From Streptomyces acidiscabies (GTDB lineage: Bacteria > Actinomycetota > Actinomycetes > Streptomycetales > Streptomycetaceae), in the NCBI RefSeq assembly GCF_020010905.1, contig NZ_JAGJBY010000001.1, positions 2,190,001 to 2,254,000 on the forward strand: 64,000 nt of DNA. Reading direction: 5' to 3'. This document shows, piece by piece, positions 17,275 to 24,925 of this stretch. The translations under genes were made by a program, and so were the position numbers. Below the pieces are notes generated by a model. The model was not told where the DNA came from, searched no databases, and saw only the letters and a list, made by a program, of their open reading frames with translations. The number at the start of each line of letters is the position of its first letter. Positions within the stretch are counted from its first letter, which is position 1.

Positions 17275-17712
17275 GTGACCGCCACCGACCGCTCTGTCCA
17301 CCTCATCTCGGCCGCCGCGCAGGCCGCGGCCGACAAGCTCGCGCACGACATCATCGCCTACGACGTGAGCGATGTGCTCTCCATCACCGACGCCTTCCTG
17401 CTCGCGTCGGCACCCAACGACCGCCAGGTCAAGTCGATCGTCGACGAGATCGAGGAGCGGCTCAGCAAGGAGCTGGGCGCCAAGCCGGTACGCCGCGAGG
17501 GCGACCGCGAGGCGCGCTGGGTGCTGCTGGACTACGTCGACATCGTCGTCCACGTCCAGCACAGCGAGGAGCGCGTGTTCTACGCGCTGGAGCGGCTCTG
17601 GAAGGACTGCCCCGAGCTCGACCTCCCCGAGGACGCCAAGGCGACCCGCGGCAAGGGCGCGGAGCACGCCAAGCTCCAGGCTGCCGAGGACAGCGCCGGC
17701 GGTGAGTGGTGA
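17275..17712 (+). CDS. rsfS: ribosome silencing factor
   Basis: This 145-residue RsfS/Iojap-family protein binds L14 of the large ribosomal subunit and blocks subunit joining when nutrients are low. The conserved core is visible: 'DIIAYDVSDVLSITDAFLLASAPNDRQVKSIVDE' style sequence at residues 24-58, 'REGDREARWVLLDYVDIVVHV' at about 78-98 and 'FYALERLW' at about 105-112. The GTG at 17275 gives the normal N-terminus. A TAGGGA hexamer at about 17259-17264 may be a -10 box. Its stop overlaps the next gene's start by 4 nt. Confidence 0.95.
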   Translation: MTATDRSVHLISAAAQAAADKLAHDIIAYDVSDVLSITDAFLLASAPNDRQVKSIVDEIEERLSKELGAKPVRREGDREARWVLLDYVDIVVHVQHSEERVFYALERLWKDCPELDLPEDAKATRGKGAEHAKLQAAEDSAGGEW

Positions 17713-18380
17713 GCGCCACGGGTGAGGTCGCCGACGGCAGGCCCGGCCGGGGGCGCCGGGTCATCCTGTGGCGGCACGGCCAGACCGCGTGGAACGTCGA
17801 GCGCCGCTTCCAGGGCACGACGGACGTCGCCCTGACCGAGACCGGCGTCGCCCAGGCCCGCCGCGCCGCCCGCCTGCTGGCCTCCCTCACGCCGGACGCG
17901 ATCGTCGCCTCCGACCTCTCCCGCGCCGCCGACACGGCCGCCGAACTCGCCGCGCTCACCGGCCTCGACGTCACCCACGACGAGGCGCTGCGCGAGACGT
18001 ACGCGGGCGCCTGGCAGGGGCTGACGCACGAGGAGATCGTCGCGCGGCACGGCGCCGAGTACACCGCGTGGAAGCGCGGCGAGCCGGTGCGCCGGGGTGG
18101 CGGCGAGCTGGAGACCGAGGTCGCCGACCGCGCGGCTCCCGTCGTCCTGCGTCACGCCGAGAAGCTGCCCGACGACGGGACGCTCGTCGTCGTCAGCCAC
18201 GGCGGCACGATCCGTACGACCATCGGGCGCCTCCTCGGGCTCGACTCCGGGAACTGGGAGTCCCTCGGCGGGCTCTCCAACTGCTGCTGGTCCGTCCTCG
18301 GTGAGGGCGCTCGCGGCTGGCGGCTGCTGGAACACAACGCCGGAACCCTCCCGGAACCGGTCCTCGGCGACGACGACTGA
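17709..18380 (+). CDS. histidine phosphatase (phosphoglycerate-mutase-like)
   Basis: This 223-residue protein of the histidine phosphatase superfamily carries 'LWRHGQTAWN' at residues 20-29 (His 23 would be phosphorylated) and 'VVSHGGTIR' near 160, the second catalytic His. The GTG at 17709 overlaps the rsfS TGA by 4 nt, so translation is probably coupled; a GTG 3 nt earlier is possible. Members next to rsfS are often annotated as phosphoglycerate mutase or glucosyl-3-phosphoglycerate phosphatase. The substrate cannot be decided from sequence, but a broad small-phosphate phosphatase is likely. Confidence 0.85.
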   Translation: MSATGEVADGRPGRGRRVILWRHGQTAWNVERRFQGTTDVALTETGVAQARRAARLLASLTPDAIVASDLSRAADTAAELAALTGLDVTHDEALRETYAGAWQGLTHEEIVARHGAEYTAWKRGEPVRRGGGELETEVADRAAPVVLRHAEKLPDDGTLVVVSHGGTIRTTIGRLLGLDSGNWESLGGLSNCCWSVLGEGARGWRLLEHNAGTLPEPVLGDDD

Positions 18381-18478
18381 GCGTCCCCGGCGGCCCGCAC
18401 CCCGGATTTCACTTTCCGGCAGGTCGCAGGCTAAAGTTCTTCTTGTTCGCCCGGCCAGACGGAACGGGAAGAACGCGA

Positions 18479-18551
18479 GGGGCTATAGCTCAGTTGGTAG
18501 AGCGCCTGCATGGCATGCAGGAGGTCAGGAGTTCAATTCTCCTTAGCTCCA
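18479..18551 (+). tRNA. tRNA-Ala (anticodon GGC), copy 1
   Basis: This 73-nt cloverleaf has an acceptor stem GGGGCTA/TAGCTCC with one G-U pair, a D arm 'GCTCAGTTGGTAGAGC', an anticodon stem CTGC/GCAG around loop ATGGCAT (anticodon GGC), a T arm 'GGAGTTCAATTCTCC' and discriminator A. The 3' CCA is not encoded. It is identical to the copy at 21541. A plausible promoter is TTCACT (about 18408) with TAAAGT at 18432-18437. Confidence 0.97.
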
Positions 18552-19450
18552 CTTCTCAAGATCCCGTCCCCGGTGGGGGCGGGATCTTTCGTTGTCAACT
18601 GCCTCGTCCGCTCCGCCGATTCCTCGTCGCTGGGTGTGTAGACGACGATCCGGCACTCCGGCATTCCGTCGATCGACAGGGACATCGACGTCATCCGCAG
18701 CTCGCCGACACCGCAGTTGCGGAAGACCTTCACGCGGCGGCCGGGTTCCACCACGTCGCCGGATTTCCAGAGGCGGGCGAACATGGGGCTGGCCTCCGAG
18801 AGGCCGGTCACGAAGGTCTCCCAGGCCGGTTCGCCGGCGTGCAGGCCGTACGCGGAGCGCATCGTGGCGACCATCACCGGGAGTTCCTGGTCGCGGAAGG
18901 CGAGGGGGCACTCCTCGTCCCTCGCGGTGAACAGGCGCCACAGGGCGTTCGGTACGCCCTCCCCGGCGCGGAAGAACAGGGCCCGGTACGGGGTGTTGGT
19001 GGCGAGGATGTCGTAGCGGGCGTTGTAGACCACCGCCGGGCGCGGGGCGAGGGCGTCGAGGATGCCCTGGACCTCCGGGGGGATGCAGAGGACCTCGGCC
19101 TCCGGGTGGGCCGTGAACGGGACTTCCGCGAGGTGGTAGAGGTGCTCGCGCTCCGGCTGGTCGAGGCGCAGGGTCCGCGCGATCGCGTCCAGGACCTGCG
19201 CGGAGGCGTTGATCGGGCGGCCCTGTTCCAGCCACGTGTACCAGGTGACGCCGACGCCGGAGAGCTGGGCGACCTCCTCGCGGCGCAGGCCGGGGGTGCG
19301 GCGGCGCAGGCCGGGGGCCATGCCGACGTCCGCCGGGGTGAGGCGGGCGCGGCGGGTGCGCAGGAAGGAGGCCAGCTCGGGGCGGCGGCGCTGGGCGGGG
19401 CGTGCGGGTGCTGGTGCCGTCTCCATCGTTCCCATCGTCACGTCCCCCAT
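18533..19450 (-). CDS. MmyB-type XRE transcriptional regulator
   Basis: This 305-residue protein has an N-terminal helix-turn-helix (about 28-95, including 'LRREEVAQLSGVGVTWYTWLEQGRPI') and a C-terminal MmyB-like ligand-binding domain (about 115-285, 'PAVVYNARYDILATNTPYRALF'). The ATG at 19450 is preceded by GGGAGGGAG. It is divergent from an MFS exporter, the usual layout for a repressor of an efflux or catabolic gene. Its last residues are odd: the frame runs through the tRNA terminator and 19 nt into the tRNA-Ala gene, so the tail 'SGAKEN' is the complement of tRNA sequence. This suggests the native end was lost or replaced. Confidence 0.85.
   Translation of the reverse strand: MGDVTMGTMETAPAPARPAQRRRPELASFLRTRRARLTPADVGMAPGLRRRTPGLRREEVAQLSGVGVTWYTWLEQGRPINASAQVLDAIARTLRLDQPEREHLYHLAEVPFTAHPEAEVLCIPPEVQGILDALAPRPAVVYNARYDILATNTPYRALFFRAGEGVPNALWRLFTARDEECPLAFRDQELPVMVATMRSAYGLHAGEPAWETFVTGLSEASPMFARLWKSGDVVEPGRRVKVFRNCGVGELRMTSMSLSIDGMPECRIVVYTPSDEESAERTRQLTTKDPAPTGDGILRSGAKEN
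18559..18589 (+). terminator. terminator after tRNA-Ala copy 1
   Basis: The stem AGATCCCG...CGGGATCT, extended by CCCC/GGGG around a GGT loop, is followed by TTTC. On the opposite strand this same DNA encodes the C-terminus of the MmyB-type regulator. Confidence 0.75.
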
Positions 19451-19555
19451 CCTCGAACTCCCTCCCGTTTTACGCCAGTTGCTTTCCTAGTGGTGTCAGT
19501 ACCAGCATCAGTGGGCTCTCGGCACCCGTACCGAACCGGGGTCACGCTCTGGGGC

Positions 19556-20986
19556 ATGACCACCACACCACTTGCTCCAAGTAGAACCCCCGCCACTGAC
19601 AGTGGCTCCGGGCGGCTGCTCGCCGCCGTGCTCGCCGCTCTCTTCATGGCCCTGCTCGACGTCTTCATCGTCAACGTCGCGGCCCCCACGATCGGTTCCG
19701 ACCTCGGTGCCTCGGGAGCCGAACTCCAGCTCGTCGTCGCCGGGTACGCGATCACGTACTCGGTCCTGCTGATCACCGGCGCCCGGCTCGGGGACCGGTT
19801 CGGGCACGGGCGTGTGCATCTCGCCGGGCTCGCGCTGTTCACCGGGGCGTCGCTCGCGTGCGGGCTCGCGCAGGGGGTCGCCGAGCTGATCGTCTTCCGG
19901 CTGGTGCAGGGCGCCGGGTCGGCGGTGATGATTCCGCAGGTGCTGAGCATCGTCCAGCGGTCGTTCACCGGGGAGGCCCGGGTGCGGGCGCTCGGGGTGT
20001 ACTCGGCCGTCCTCGCGGTCGGCGCTGCGGCCGGGCAGGTCGTCGGCGGGGTGCTGGTCAGCGCGGACCTGTTCGGGACCGGGTGGCGGCCGGTGTTCCT
20101 GGTGAACGTGCCGGTCGGGCTGTTCCTGCTGGTCGTCGGGCCTCGCGTGCTCCCGCGTGCGGGTGGTGCCGGGGCCGCGCGGGGGCTCGACTGGCCCGGA
20201 CAGGTCCTGTTCGGGGCGGCCGTGTCGCTCGTCACCGTCCCGCTGGTGCTCGGGCAGGAGGAGGGCTGGCCGGCGTGGTCCTGGCTGTCGCTGGCCGCCG
20301 GGGCTGTGGTGTTCGCCCTGTTCTGCGGGCACGAGTCGAGGCTCGCCCGGCGCGGGGGCGTACCGCTGATCGCGCCCCGGGTGCTGCGCCACCCCGGTAC
20401 GGCCCTGGCCGTCGTACGCATCGCGGCCGTGATGGCCGTCAACGGGGGGTTCCTGTTCGTCCTCACGCTGCATCTCCAGGCCGGGCTCGGGTACAGCGCG
20501 CTGCGTGCGGGGCTGACGTTCGGGCCGACCGCCGTGGTGTTCGGGGTGGTCGGGCTGACCTGGCGGAGGTGGCCGGCCGGTCTCCAACGGGCGCTGGTGC
20601 CGGGCGGGTTCGCGCTCGTCGCGGCGGCGGTGGCCGGGGTGGGGCTCGCGCTGCGGGACGGGAGCCATGGCGGGGCGGCCGTGTACGTCGCGTACGCGGG
20701 CCTGGGGGCAGGGCTCGCGATGGCCTTCAGCCCGGCCCTCACGCGCGCGCTGGCGGCCGTACGTCCCGAGGACGCGGCGGACGCCAGCGGGCTGCTCGCG
20801 ACCGTCACCCAGCTCGGGCAGCTCGTCGGGGTCTCGGCCTTCGGCACACTCTTCCTGAACCGCCTTGAGTCACATGGGGGGCCTCGGGCGTATACCTCTT
20901 CGGAAGCGCTTCTCGTGTGCATGTACGCGCTTGCCGCGACCGCCGTCGCGGGAGCCGTGTCCGGACTGGTACTGAGGCGTCGCTGA
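19556..20986 (+). CDS. MFS drug efflux transporter, DHA2-type
   Basis: This 476-residue integral membrane protein has about 14 hydrophobic segments. The N-terminal half carries 'LLDVFIVNVAAPTIGSDLGAS' and the motif-A loop 'GARLGDRFGHGRV' (about 75-88), then 'FRLVQGAGSAVMIPQVL' (about 115-132), all typical of the 14-helix drug:H+ antiporter family. The ATG at 19556 has no strong ribosome binding site. The 105-bp gap to the divergent MmyB regulator holds TGGT-GTCAGT-ACCA at about 19492-19505, a small inverted repeat that could be the regulator's operator. It would export a drug or metabolite of unknown identity. Confidence 0.85.
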   Translation: MTTTPLAPSRTPATDSGSGRLLAAVLAALFMALLDVFIVNVAAPTIGSDLGASGAELQLVVAGYAITYSVLLITGARLGDRFGHGRVHLAGLALFTGASLACGLAQGVAELIVFRLVQGAGSAVMIPQVLSIVQRSFTGEARVRALGVYSAVLAVGAAAGQVVGGVLVSADLFGTGWRPVFLVNVPVGLFLLVVGPRVLPRAGGAGAARGLDWPGQVLFGAAVSLVTVPLVLGQEEGWPAWSWLSLAAGAVVFALFCGHESRLARRGGVPLIAPRVLRHPGTALAVVRIAAVMAVNGGFLFVLTLHLQAGLGYSALRAGLTFGPTAVVFGVVGLTWRRWPAGLQRALVPGGFALVAAAVAGVGLALRDGSHGGAAVYVAYAGLGAGLAMAFSPALTRALAAVRPEDAADASGLLATVTQLGQLVGVSAFGTLFLNRLESHGGPRAYTSSEALLVCMYALAATAVAGAVSGLVLRRR

Positions 20987-21055
20987 CCGTGTCGGTCCGG
21001 CCGTGGCAGAATCAAACGGCCGGATGGGAGCGCGGCCCGACGGGAGGGAGCAGTG

Positions 21056-21229
21056 ATGCCTGCGAGCATCCTCGGAGAGGTCGGCCACCTCTCCGATGCG
21101 GCGTCGACACGGGACACGGCCACCCGGCTCAGCTGCCCCTCCTGCGGTTCCGCGCACGTCGCACAGGTCCTCGGCGACAACGGCGGGATCTCCTACGTGT
21201 GCACGGCCTGCGGCCACAGCTGGAGCTGA
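21056..21229 (+). CDS. 57-residue zinc-ribbon protein
   Basis: The ATG at 21056 is preceded by GGGAGGGAG at 21041-21049, a strong ribosome binding site. After a polar 25-residue lead the product has 'CPSCGS' and, about 24 residues on, 'CTACGHSWS', a two-knuckle zinc ribbon like that of rubredoxin-type or RNA-polymerase-associated small proteins. It is followed 3 nt later by another Cys-rich mini-protein gene, so the two are probably co-translated. Function unknown; a zinc-stabilised adaptor is inferred. Confidence 0.7.
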   Translation: MPASILGEVGHLSDAASTRDTATRLSCPSCGSAHVAQVLGDNGGISYVCTACGHSWS

Positions 21230-21232
21230 TCG

Positions 21233-21466
21233 ATGGGTGCACACAGGCGGAAGTGCGACTGGTGCGGGAGCGGCACCCCGATCGTCCGTGACATGGAGCC
21301 GGTCAACCCCGACTACCAGTACTGGTGCGAGGAATGCGCGCGGGCGCTGATCATAAAAGGCGACCCCATCGAGACGTACCGCGAACTGGAGGGCGAGCCG
21401 ATCTACGGCCGCCTCCTCGAAGAGCACTGCACGCTCAAGCGCTTCTACTCCTTCGTCACCGCGTAA
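21233..21466 (+). CDS. 77-residue Cys-rich small protein
   Basis: This small protein contains 'CDWCG' at 8-12 and 'WCEECA' at about 31-36, a second two-knuckle zinc site, followed by the charged segment 'GDPIETYRELEGEPIYGRLLEEH'. The ATG at 21233 follows GGAGCTGATCG (ribosome binding site) and begins 3 nt after the preceding zinc-ribbon gene. The pair is convergent with nothing and directly precedes the second tRNA-Ala. No function is known to me; zinc binding is inferred from the cysteine spacing. Confidence 0.7.
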   Translation: MGAHRRKCDWCGSGTPIVRDMEPVNPDYQYWCEECARALIIKGDPIETYRELEGEPIYGRLLEEHCTLKRFYSFVTA

Positions 21467-21540
21467 TCGATTTGGTGGAGCACCCCGGTGACCGTGTAAT
21501 GTTGGCGTCGCCGCCAGGGAGACCCGGCGGACCGCAGCAC

Positions 21541-21613
21541 GGGGCTATAGCTCAGTTGGTAGAGCGCCTGCATGGCATGCAGGAGGTCAGGAGTTCAATT
21601 CTCCTTAGCTCCA
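21541..21613 (+). tRNA. tRNA-Ala (anticodon GGC), copy 2
   Basis: This 73-nt gene is base-for-base identical to the copy at 18479 with the same anticodon GGC and no encoded CCA. A TAATGT -10 box lies at 21497-21502 with TTGGTG at about 21472. The flanks differ from those of copy 1. Confidence 0.97.
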
Positions 21614-21622
21614 CTTATCGAG

Positions 21623-21659
21623 ATCCCGCCGGATCCTTCATGGGTCCGGCGGGATTTTT
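21623..21659 (+). terminator. terminator after tRNA-Ala copy 2
   Basis: A 14-bp inverted repeat ATCCCGCCGGATCC / GGGTCCGGCGGGAT with a 5-nt loop is followed by TTTTC. It is a typical intrinsic terminator. Confidence 0.9.
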
Positions 21660-21725
21660 CGTGCCCGCGCGCGAGACGACGACAAAGAAGGGGCCGCCCT
21701 CCAGGAGGACGGCCCCTTCGGCGTG

Positions 21726-23351
21726 TCAGCGGCCCAGTGCCCGCCGTCCCCTGCCCCCGCCGCCCTCGCGGTTCGAGAGGACCGGGAGGTTCTTTGCGGG
21801 GGCCTGGCCCCGGGTGTCCTCCTCTATGCGGAGGGCCAGGGCGGGGCAGCGGCGCACCGCGCGTAGAGCTTTGGCTTCTGCGTAGCGGGGGACCTTTGCC
21901 TGGGCGACCGTGGGGAAGCCGTCGGCGCCGAGCTGGAAGACCTCGGGGAGGATGTCCGCGCACAGGCCGTGGCCCCGGCACAGGGTCCAGTCGACGAAGA
22001 TCTTCTGGCGGCTGCCGGAGGCGTCCTCGGCGGGGGCTCCGCTGGTGATGCCGGCCGGCATGTGGCCGTCCTCGAAGAGCGGCAGGACGCCCTCCACAGG
22101 CCGTCCGCAGCCGTTGCCGAGGACGTGCGCGGCGAGGTCGTCCGTGAACGCCTTGATGGTCGACTCCAGGAACATCGCGGAGCCGTCGGGGTGCGAGCAC
22201 GCGCCGCGTCTCTTGACGTTGCGGGCGACCTGCTTGAGGGCCTCCAGGGCGGCGGGACCACCGCCGTTGAGGATGTCCTCCATGCCGCGCGCGGCGGCCG
22301 GGAGGCCGAGGTAGCAGGGGCCGCACTGCCCCGCGCTCTCGTCGGCCAGCCACTGCGCCACGCGCAGGGACTCGCCCAGCGGGCACGTCTCCTGACTGAT
22401 CGGCAGGATCGCGCCCGCGCCCAGCGCGCCGCCCACGGCGTCCAGGGAGTTGCGGGAGACGACGGCCTCGTTGACCGTCGCCGCGTCGATCCACTTGCCG
22501 TGGTAGCCGCCCGTCAGCACGCCCTGCGGGACCGGCGGGGCGCCGGCGAGCTGGAGGACGTACCGCAGCGGCACGCCCGTCGGGACCTCGATGACCATCG
22601 GGCGGGCCACCGCGCCGGAGACGGTCAGCATGACGGTGCCCGGCTCGTCGTACAGGCCTGTGTTGCCGTACCGCTCCGGGCCGATGCGGGCCGCGATGGC
22701 GAGCTGGGCGAAGGTCTCGGCGTTCGACAGGAGCGTCGGGGCGCCGCCGACGCCGTTCTGGGAGGCGCTGGTCTTGCGGCCGGGCGGGATCGCGGGGCCG
22801 CCGTCGATCGAGCGGACCAGGGACGCGGCGGCGCCCGTCACCATGCGGATCGGGTTGCGCTGCACGAACGCGCGTAGCGCGGAACGCCGGCTGTCGCTCA
22901 GGCCGCGCTCCGCGAGGGCCGCCTCCATCGAGCGCTGCGTCGACTCACGGGTGACCCCCACCACGAGCGTGCGGGCACCCAGCGCCTCGGCGCACAGCAG
23001 CGCGCCGTCCAGGATGAGGTGCGGGGCACGGTTGATCATCACCGTGTCCTTGCGGCAGGCCGGCTCGTCCTCGCTGCCGTTGATGACGACGACGGGCCGG
23101 ATGCCCTTCTTGATCGCCGCGTCCGCGACCGAGCGCAGCTTCTTGTGGAACGGGAAGCCCGCCCCGCCGCGCCCCTTGAGGTTGATCCGCTCGGCGAGTT
23201 GCGCGAGCTTCTCGCCGCCGATCGGCTCCAGCGGCCCGTGCACCTTCAGATGCATGGGCAGATCGAGCCGTTCGACAAGGTCGAAACCCGACGTGAGCTG
23301 CGGAAGACCGACCACGCGGACCTCTGGGACGTCGGGCAGGGCCTCGTTCAC
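21726..23351 (-). CDS. NuoF-like NADH-binding protein fused to a 3Fe-4S-type ferredoxin
   Basis: This is a 541-residue protein. The N-terminal two-thirds resemble complex I subunit NuoF: 'LKGRGGAGFPFHKKL' (about 58-72) for FMN/NADH and a SLBB-like middle. In the N3-cluster region the motif reads 'SAGQCGPCYLG' with a later 'CSHPDG', so the first of the usual cysteines is Ala. The C-terminal segment (about 455-515) is a ferredoxin with 'CRGHGLC' and 'RRCPALA', three cysteines as in 3Fe-4S ferredoxins. The GTG at 23351 overlaps the membrane partner's stop by 4 nt. The pair probably forms an NAD(P)H-to-membrane electron path; its acceptor is unknown. Confidence 0.8.
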   Translation of the reverse strand: MNEALPDVPEVRVVGLPQLTSGFDLVERLDLPMHLKVHGPLEPIGGEKLAQLAERINLKGRGGAGFPFHKKLRSVADAAIKKGIRPVVVINGSEDEPACRKDTVMINRAPHLILDGALLCAEALGARTLVVGVTRESTQRSMEAALAERGLSDSRRSALRAFVQRNPIRMVTGAAASLVRSIDGGPAIPPGRKTSASQNGVGGAPTLLSNAETFAQLAIAARIGPERYGNTGLYDEPGTVMLTVSGAVARPMVIEVPTGVPLRYVLQLAGAPPVPQGVLTGGYHGKWIDAATVNEAVVSRNSLDAVGGALGAGAILPISQETCPLGESLRVAQWLADESAGQCGPCYLGLPAAARGMEDILNGGGPAALEALKQVARNVKRRGACSHPDGSAMFLESTIKAFTDDLAAHVLGNGCGRPVEGVLPLFEDGHMPAGITSGAPAEDASGSRQKIFVDWTLCRGHGLCADILPEVFQLGADGFPTVAQAKVPRYAEAKALRAVRRCPALALRIEEDTRGQAPAKNLPVLSNREGGGGRGRRALGR

Positions 23352-24517
23352 CTATAGCCTCCGGAAGGCGTGTTCCAAGCTTCGCCCGAACCGGGCGTGG
23401 GGCCCTGGGCGGCGTTGCCGGGGGCGTTGTCGTAGGGGGCGTTCGGGTTGGGGGTCTCGTACACCGGGATGTTGAACCCGGTGTCCTGCATCGGGTCGTA
23501 CGCCGACGGCGGGGCCTCCCCGACCGGCGGCGGGGACGGGACGGGCCAGCTCCCCGAGGTGGAGCCGGGGCCGTCCATGCGCGGCATCGCCGCCGTGGCC
23601 TGCGTGTCGTACGGCATGTTCGCGCCGTACGACGGCTGTGGCGCCTGCGGGGTGGGCGGCGCGTTGCGGTACGCGGCGGCGAAACCGCCGGCCTCCGGGG
23701 CGGGCGTACCGAACAGCGACGACGTCTGCGGAGCCGACGGGCGCTCGCGCTCGGCGCGCGGGGGCCGCTCCCGGGGGCCGGACTCGGAGACCCGCGCGCG
23801 GCTCTGCTCCAGGTTGTCGCGCATGTCGCCCTCGGAGCCGATGACCGCGCCGAGGCGGTCGGCGACCTTGCGCTTGAAGGAGCGGGGAGCCGCGCGCAGC
23901 GCGAGCGCGGCGATGACGCCGACCAGGCAGAGCTGGTAGCTCATCATGAAGAACGGCTTCGCGGCGCGGCCCGCGAACAGGCCGTGGACCAGGGCCGCGC
24001 ACAGCGCCGGGTACGCCATCATGTGCATCATCCGCCAGCGCGCGGCGGTCGCCGCCGGGGAGGCGAACTGGTTGCGCAGCGCGCCCGTCACACCGACGAA
24101 GATCATCAGCAGCGCGGCGAGCGAGCCGAGGCCGATCAGGCCGCCGATGCCGGTGATGCCGAGGCTGAACGGGATGATCGCGCCGATGAGGGCGGCGTGC
24201 CCCAGCGCGACCTTGATGGTGATGTGCACGAGCAGGAACGCGATCGAGGCGACGGCGGTCACCCGGTGGATGCCCTGCGCCAGGATCCGCTGACGGGTGT
24301 TGAGGATGAGCCGGTCCTGGGCGACGAGTCCCCAGATCACCGAGCAGGTGAGGCTCACCAGGGAGAGCACGCCCGCACCGAAGTTCAGGAAGTCCTGGAG
24401 CCAGGTGCCTCCGAGGACGACCACCACGGGTATGAGGACGAGGACGACAGCCGTCGCGATCCCGTACGCGGACCGCCCCGGCTGGGGGAGCGAGGTGTTA
24501 CTACGACGAGGGTTCAT
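23348..24517 (-). CDS. cytochrome-b/ferric-reductase-like membrane protein with disordered tail
   Basis: This 389-residue protein has about six membrane helices within residues 20-225 and paired histidines, 'QGIHRVTAVASIAFLLVHI' (near 82 and 97) and 'MMHMMAYPALCAALVHGL' (near 164 and 179), fitting two bis-His hemes as in ferric-reductase-like transmembrane domains. Residues 235-389 are Pro/Ser/Gly-rich with 'PYDTQ' and 'PYDNAPG' type repeats and are probably disordered. The ATG at 24517 heads a two-gene operon with the overlapping NuoF/ferredoxin gene. Electrons would pass from the soluble partner through heme to an external or quinone acceptor; this is inferred. Confidence 0.75.
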   Translation of the reverse strand: MNPRRSNTSLPQPGRSAYGIATAVVLVLIPVVVVLGGTWLQDFLNFGAGVLSLVSLTCSVIWGLVAQDRLILNTRQRILAQGIHRVTAVASIAFLLVHITIKVALGHAALIGAIIPFSLGITGIGGLIGLGSLAALLMIFVGVTGALRNQFASPAATAARWRMMHMMAYPALCAALVHGLFAGRAAKPFFMMSYQLCLVGVIAALALRAAPRSFKRKVADRLGAVIGSEGDMRDNLEQSRARVSESGPRERPPRAERERPSAPQTSSLFGTPAPEAGGFAAAYRNAPPTPQAPQPSYGANMPYDTQATAAMPRMDGPGSTSGSWPVPSPPPVGEAPPSAYDPMQDTGFNIPVYETPNPNAPYDNAPGNAAQGPTPGSGEAWNTPSGGYR

Positions 24518-24641
24518 GGGGGCAACTCCGAGCAGTCCGGGAAAGCGGTCCCGCTGCCGAACTCTAAGTGGGCGCCATACCGATGGGTACGAGTTTGAGT
24601 TATTGGGCTGTTACCTAAGGGAGGGGCGGCCGAAGCGATGT

Positions 24642-24651
24642 CCCTATAGGG
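24642..24651. promoter_or_regulatory. 10-bp palindrome CCCTATAGGG between divergent genes
   Basis: This is a perfect palindrome in the 251-bp gap between the cytochrome-like gene (minus) and the leuS leader (plus). It may be an operator; no factor is assigned. The rest of this gap (24518-24756) shows no gene. Confidence 0.3.
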
Positions 24652-24756
24652 GGTGTTGTGTCAGGTAATTTTTGAACGGTAGTCAGTTTTTGCTCCCGTG
24701 CTCGCGGTGTCGTACAGCTATACGCAGGTTCGTCGCAGCTTGCTCAAGCCCTGCGG

Positions 24757-24762
24757 TACCCT
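24757..24762 (+). promoter_or_regulatory. -10 element of the leuS leader transcript
   Basis: TACCCT ends 6 nt before the ATG of the leader peptide at 24769, so the leader peptide is probably translated from the very 5' end of the mRNA. The -35 region is weak. Confidence 0.5.
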
Positions 24763-24768
24763 GACGAC

Positions 24769-24807
24769 ATGCGTGCCGTACGCCTTCTGCTTAGCGGGCC
24801 GCGCTGA
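24769..24807 (+). CDS. leucine leader peptide upstream of leuS
   Basis: This 12-residue open frame reads [12 protein letters not shown] and ends in TGA. It has three consecutive leucine codons (CTT CTG CTT), two of them the rare CTT. It starts 6 nt after a -10 box, and a hairpin plus an intrinsic terminator follow before leuS. This is the classic layout of ribosome-mediated attenuation: slow decoding of Leu codons when charged tRNA-Leu is scarce would favour read-through into leucyl-tRNA synthetase. Leucine attenuation of this type is described for actinobacterial leu/ilv genes; for this leuS it is my inference. Confidence 0.65.
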   Translation: MRAVRLLLSGPR

Positions 24808-24813
24808 CCAGTC

Positions 24814-24875
24814 CCGACCGCCACTGAGTGTGGTCGGAGTCGGCGTGGCTTCCCCTCCTGTGCGAGGGGATTTTT
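24814..24875 (+). promoter_or_regulatory. attenuator: pause hairpin and intrinsic terminator before leuS
   Basis: The first hairpin pairs CCGACC (24814-24819) with GGTCGG (24832-24837), extended by two pairs inward. The second pairs CCCCTC (24852-24857) with GAGGGG (24864-24869) and is followed by ATTTTT, an intrinsic terminator 50 nt before the leuS ATG. Together with the upstream leucine-codon peptide these form a transcription attenuator. An exact antiterminator pairing was not worked out. Confidence 0.65.
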
Positions 24876-24925
24876 CGTTTCCGGGCCCCGCTGGGCAGAT
24901 GACGATCGATGGAGCTTTGAGGATC

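Noticed and set aside
24808..24925. T-box riboswitch upstream of leuS
   Set aside because: No T-box sequence or specifier-loop layout is visible; the short Leu-codon frame plus terminator explains the region better.
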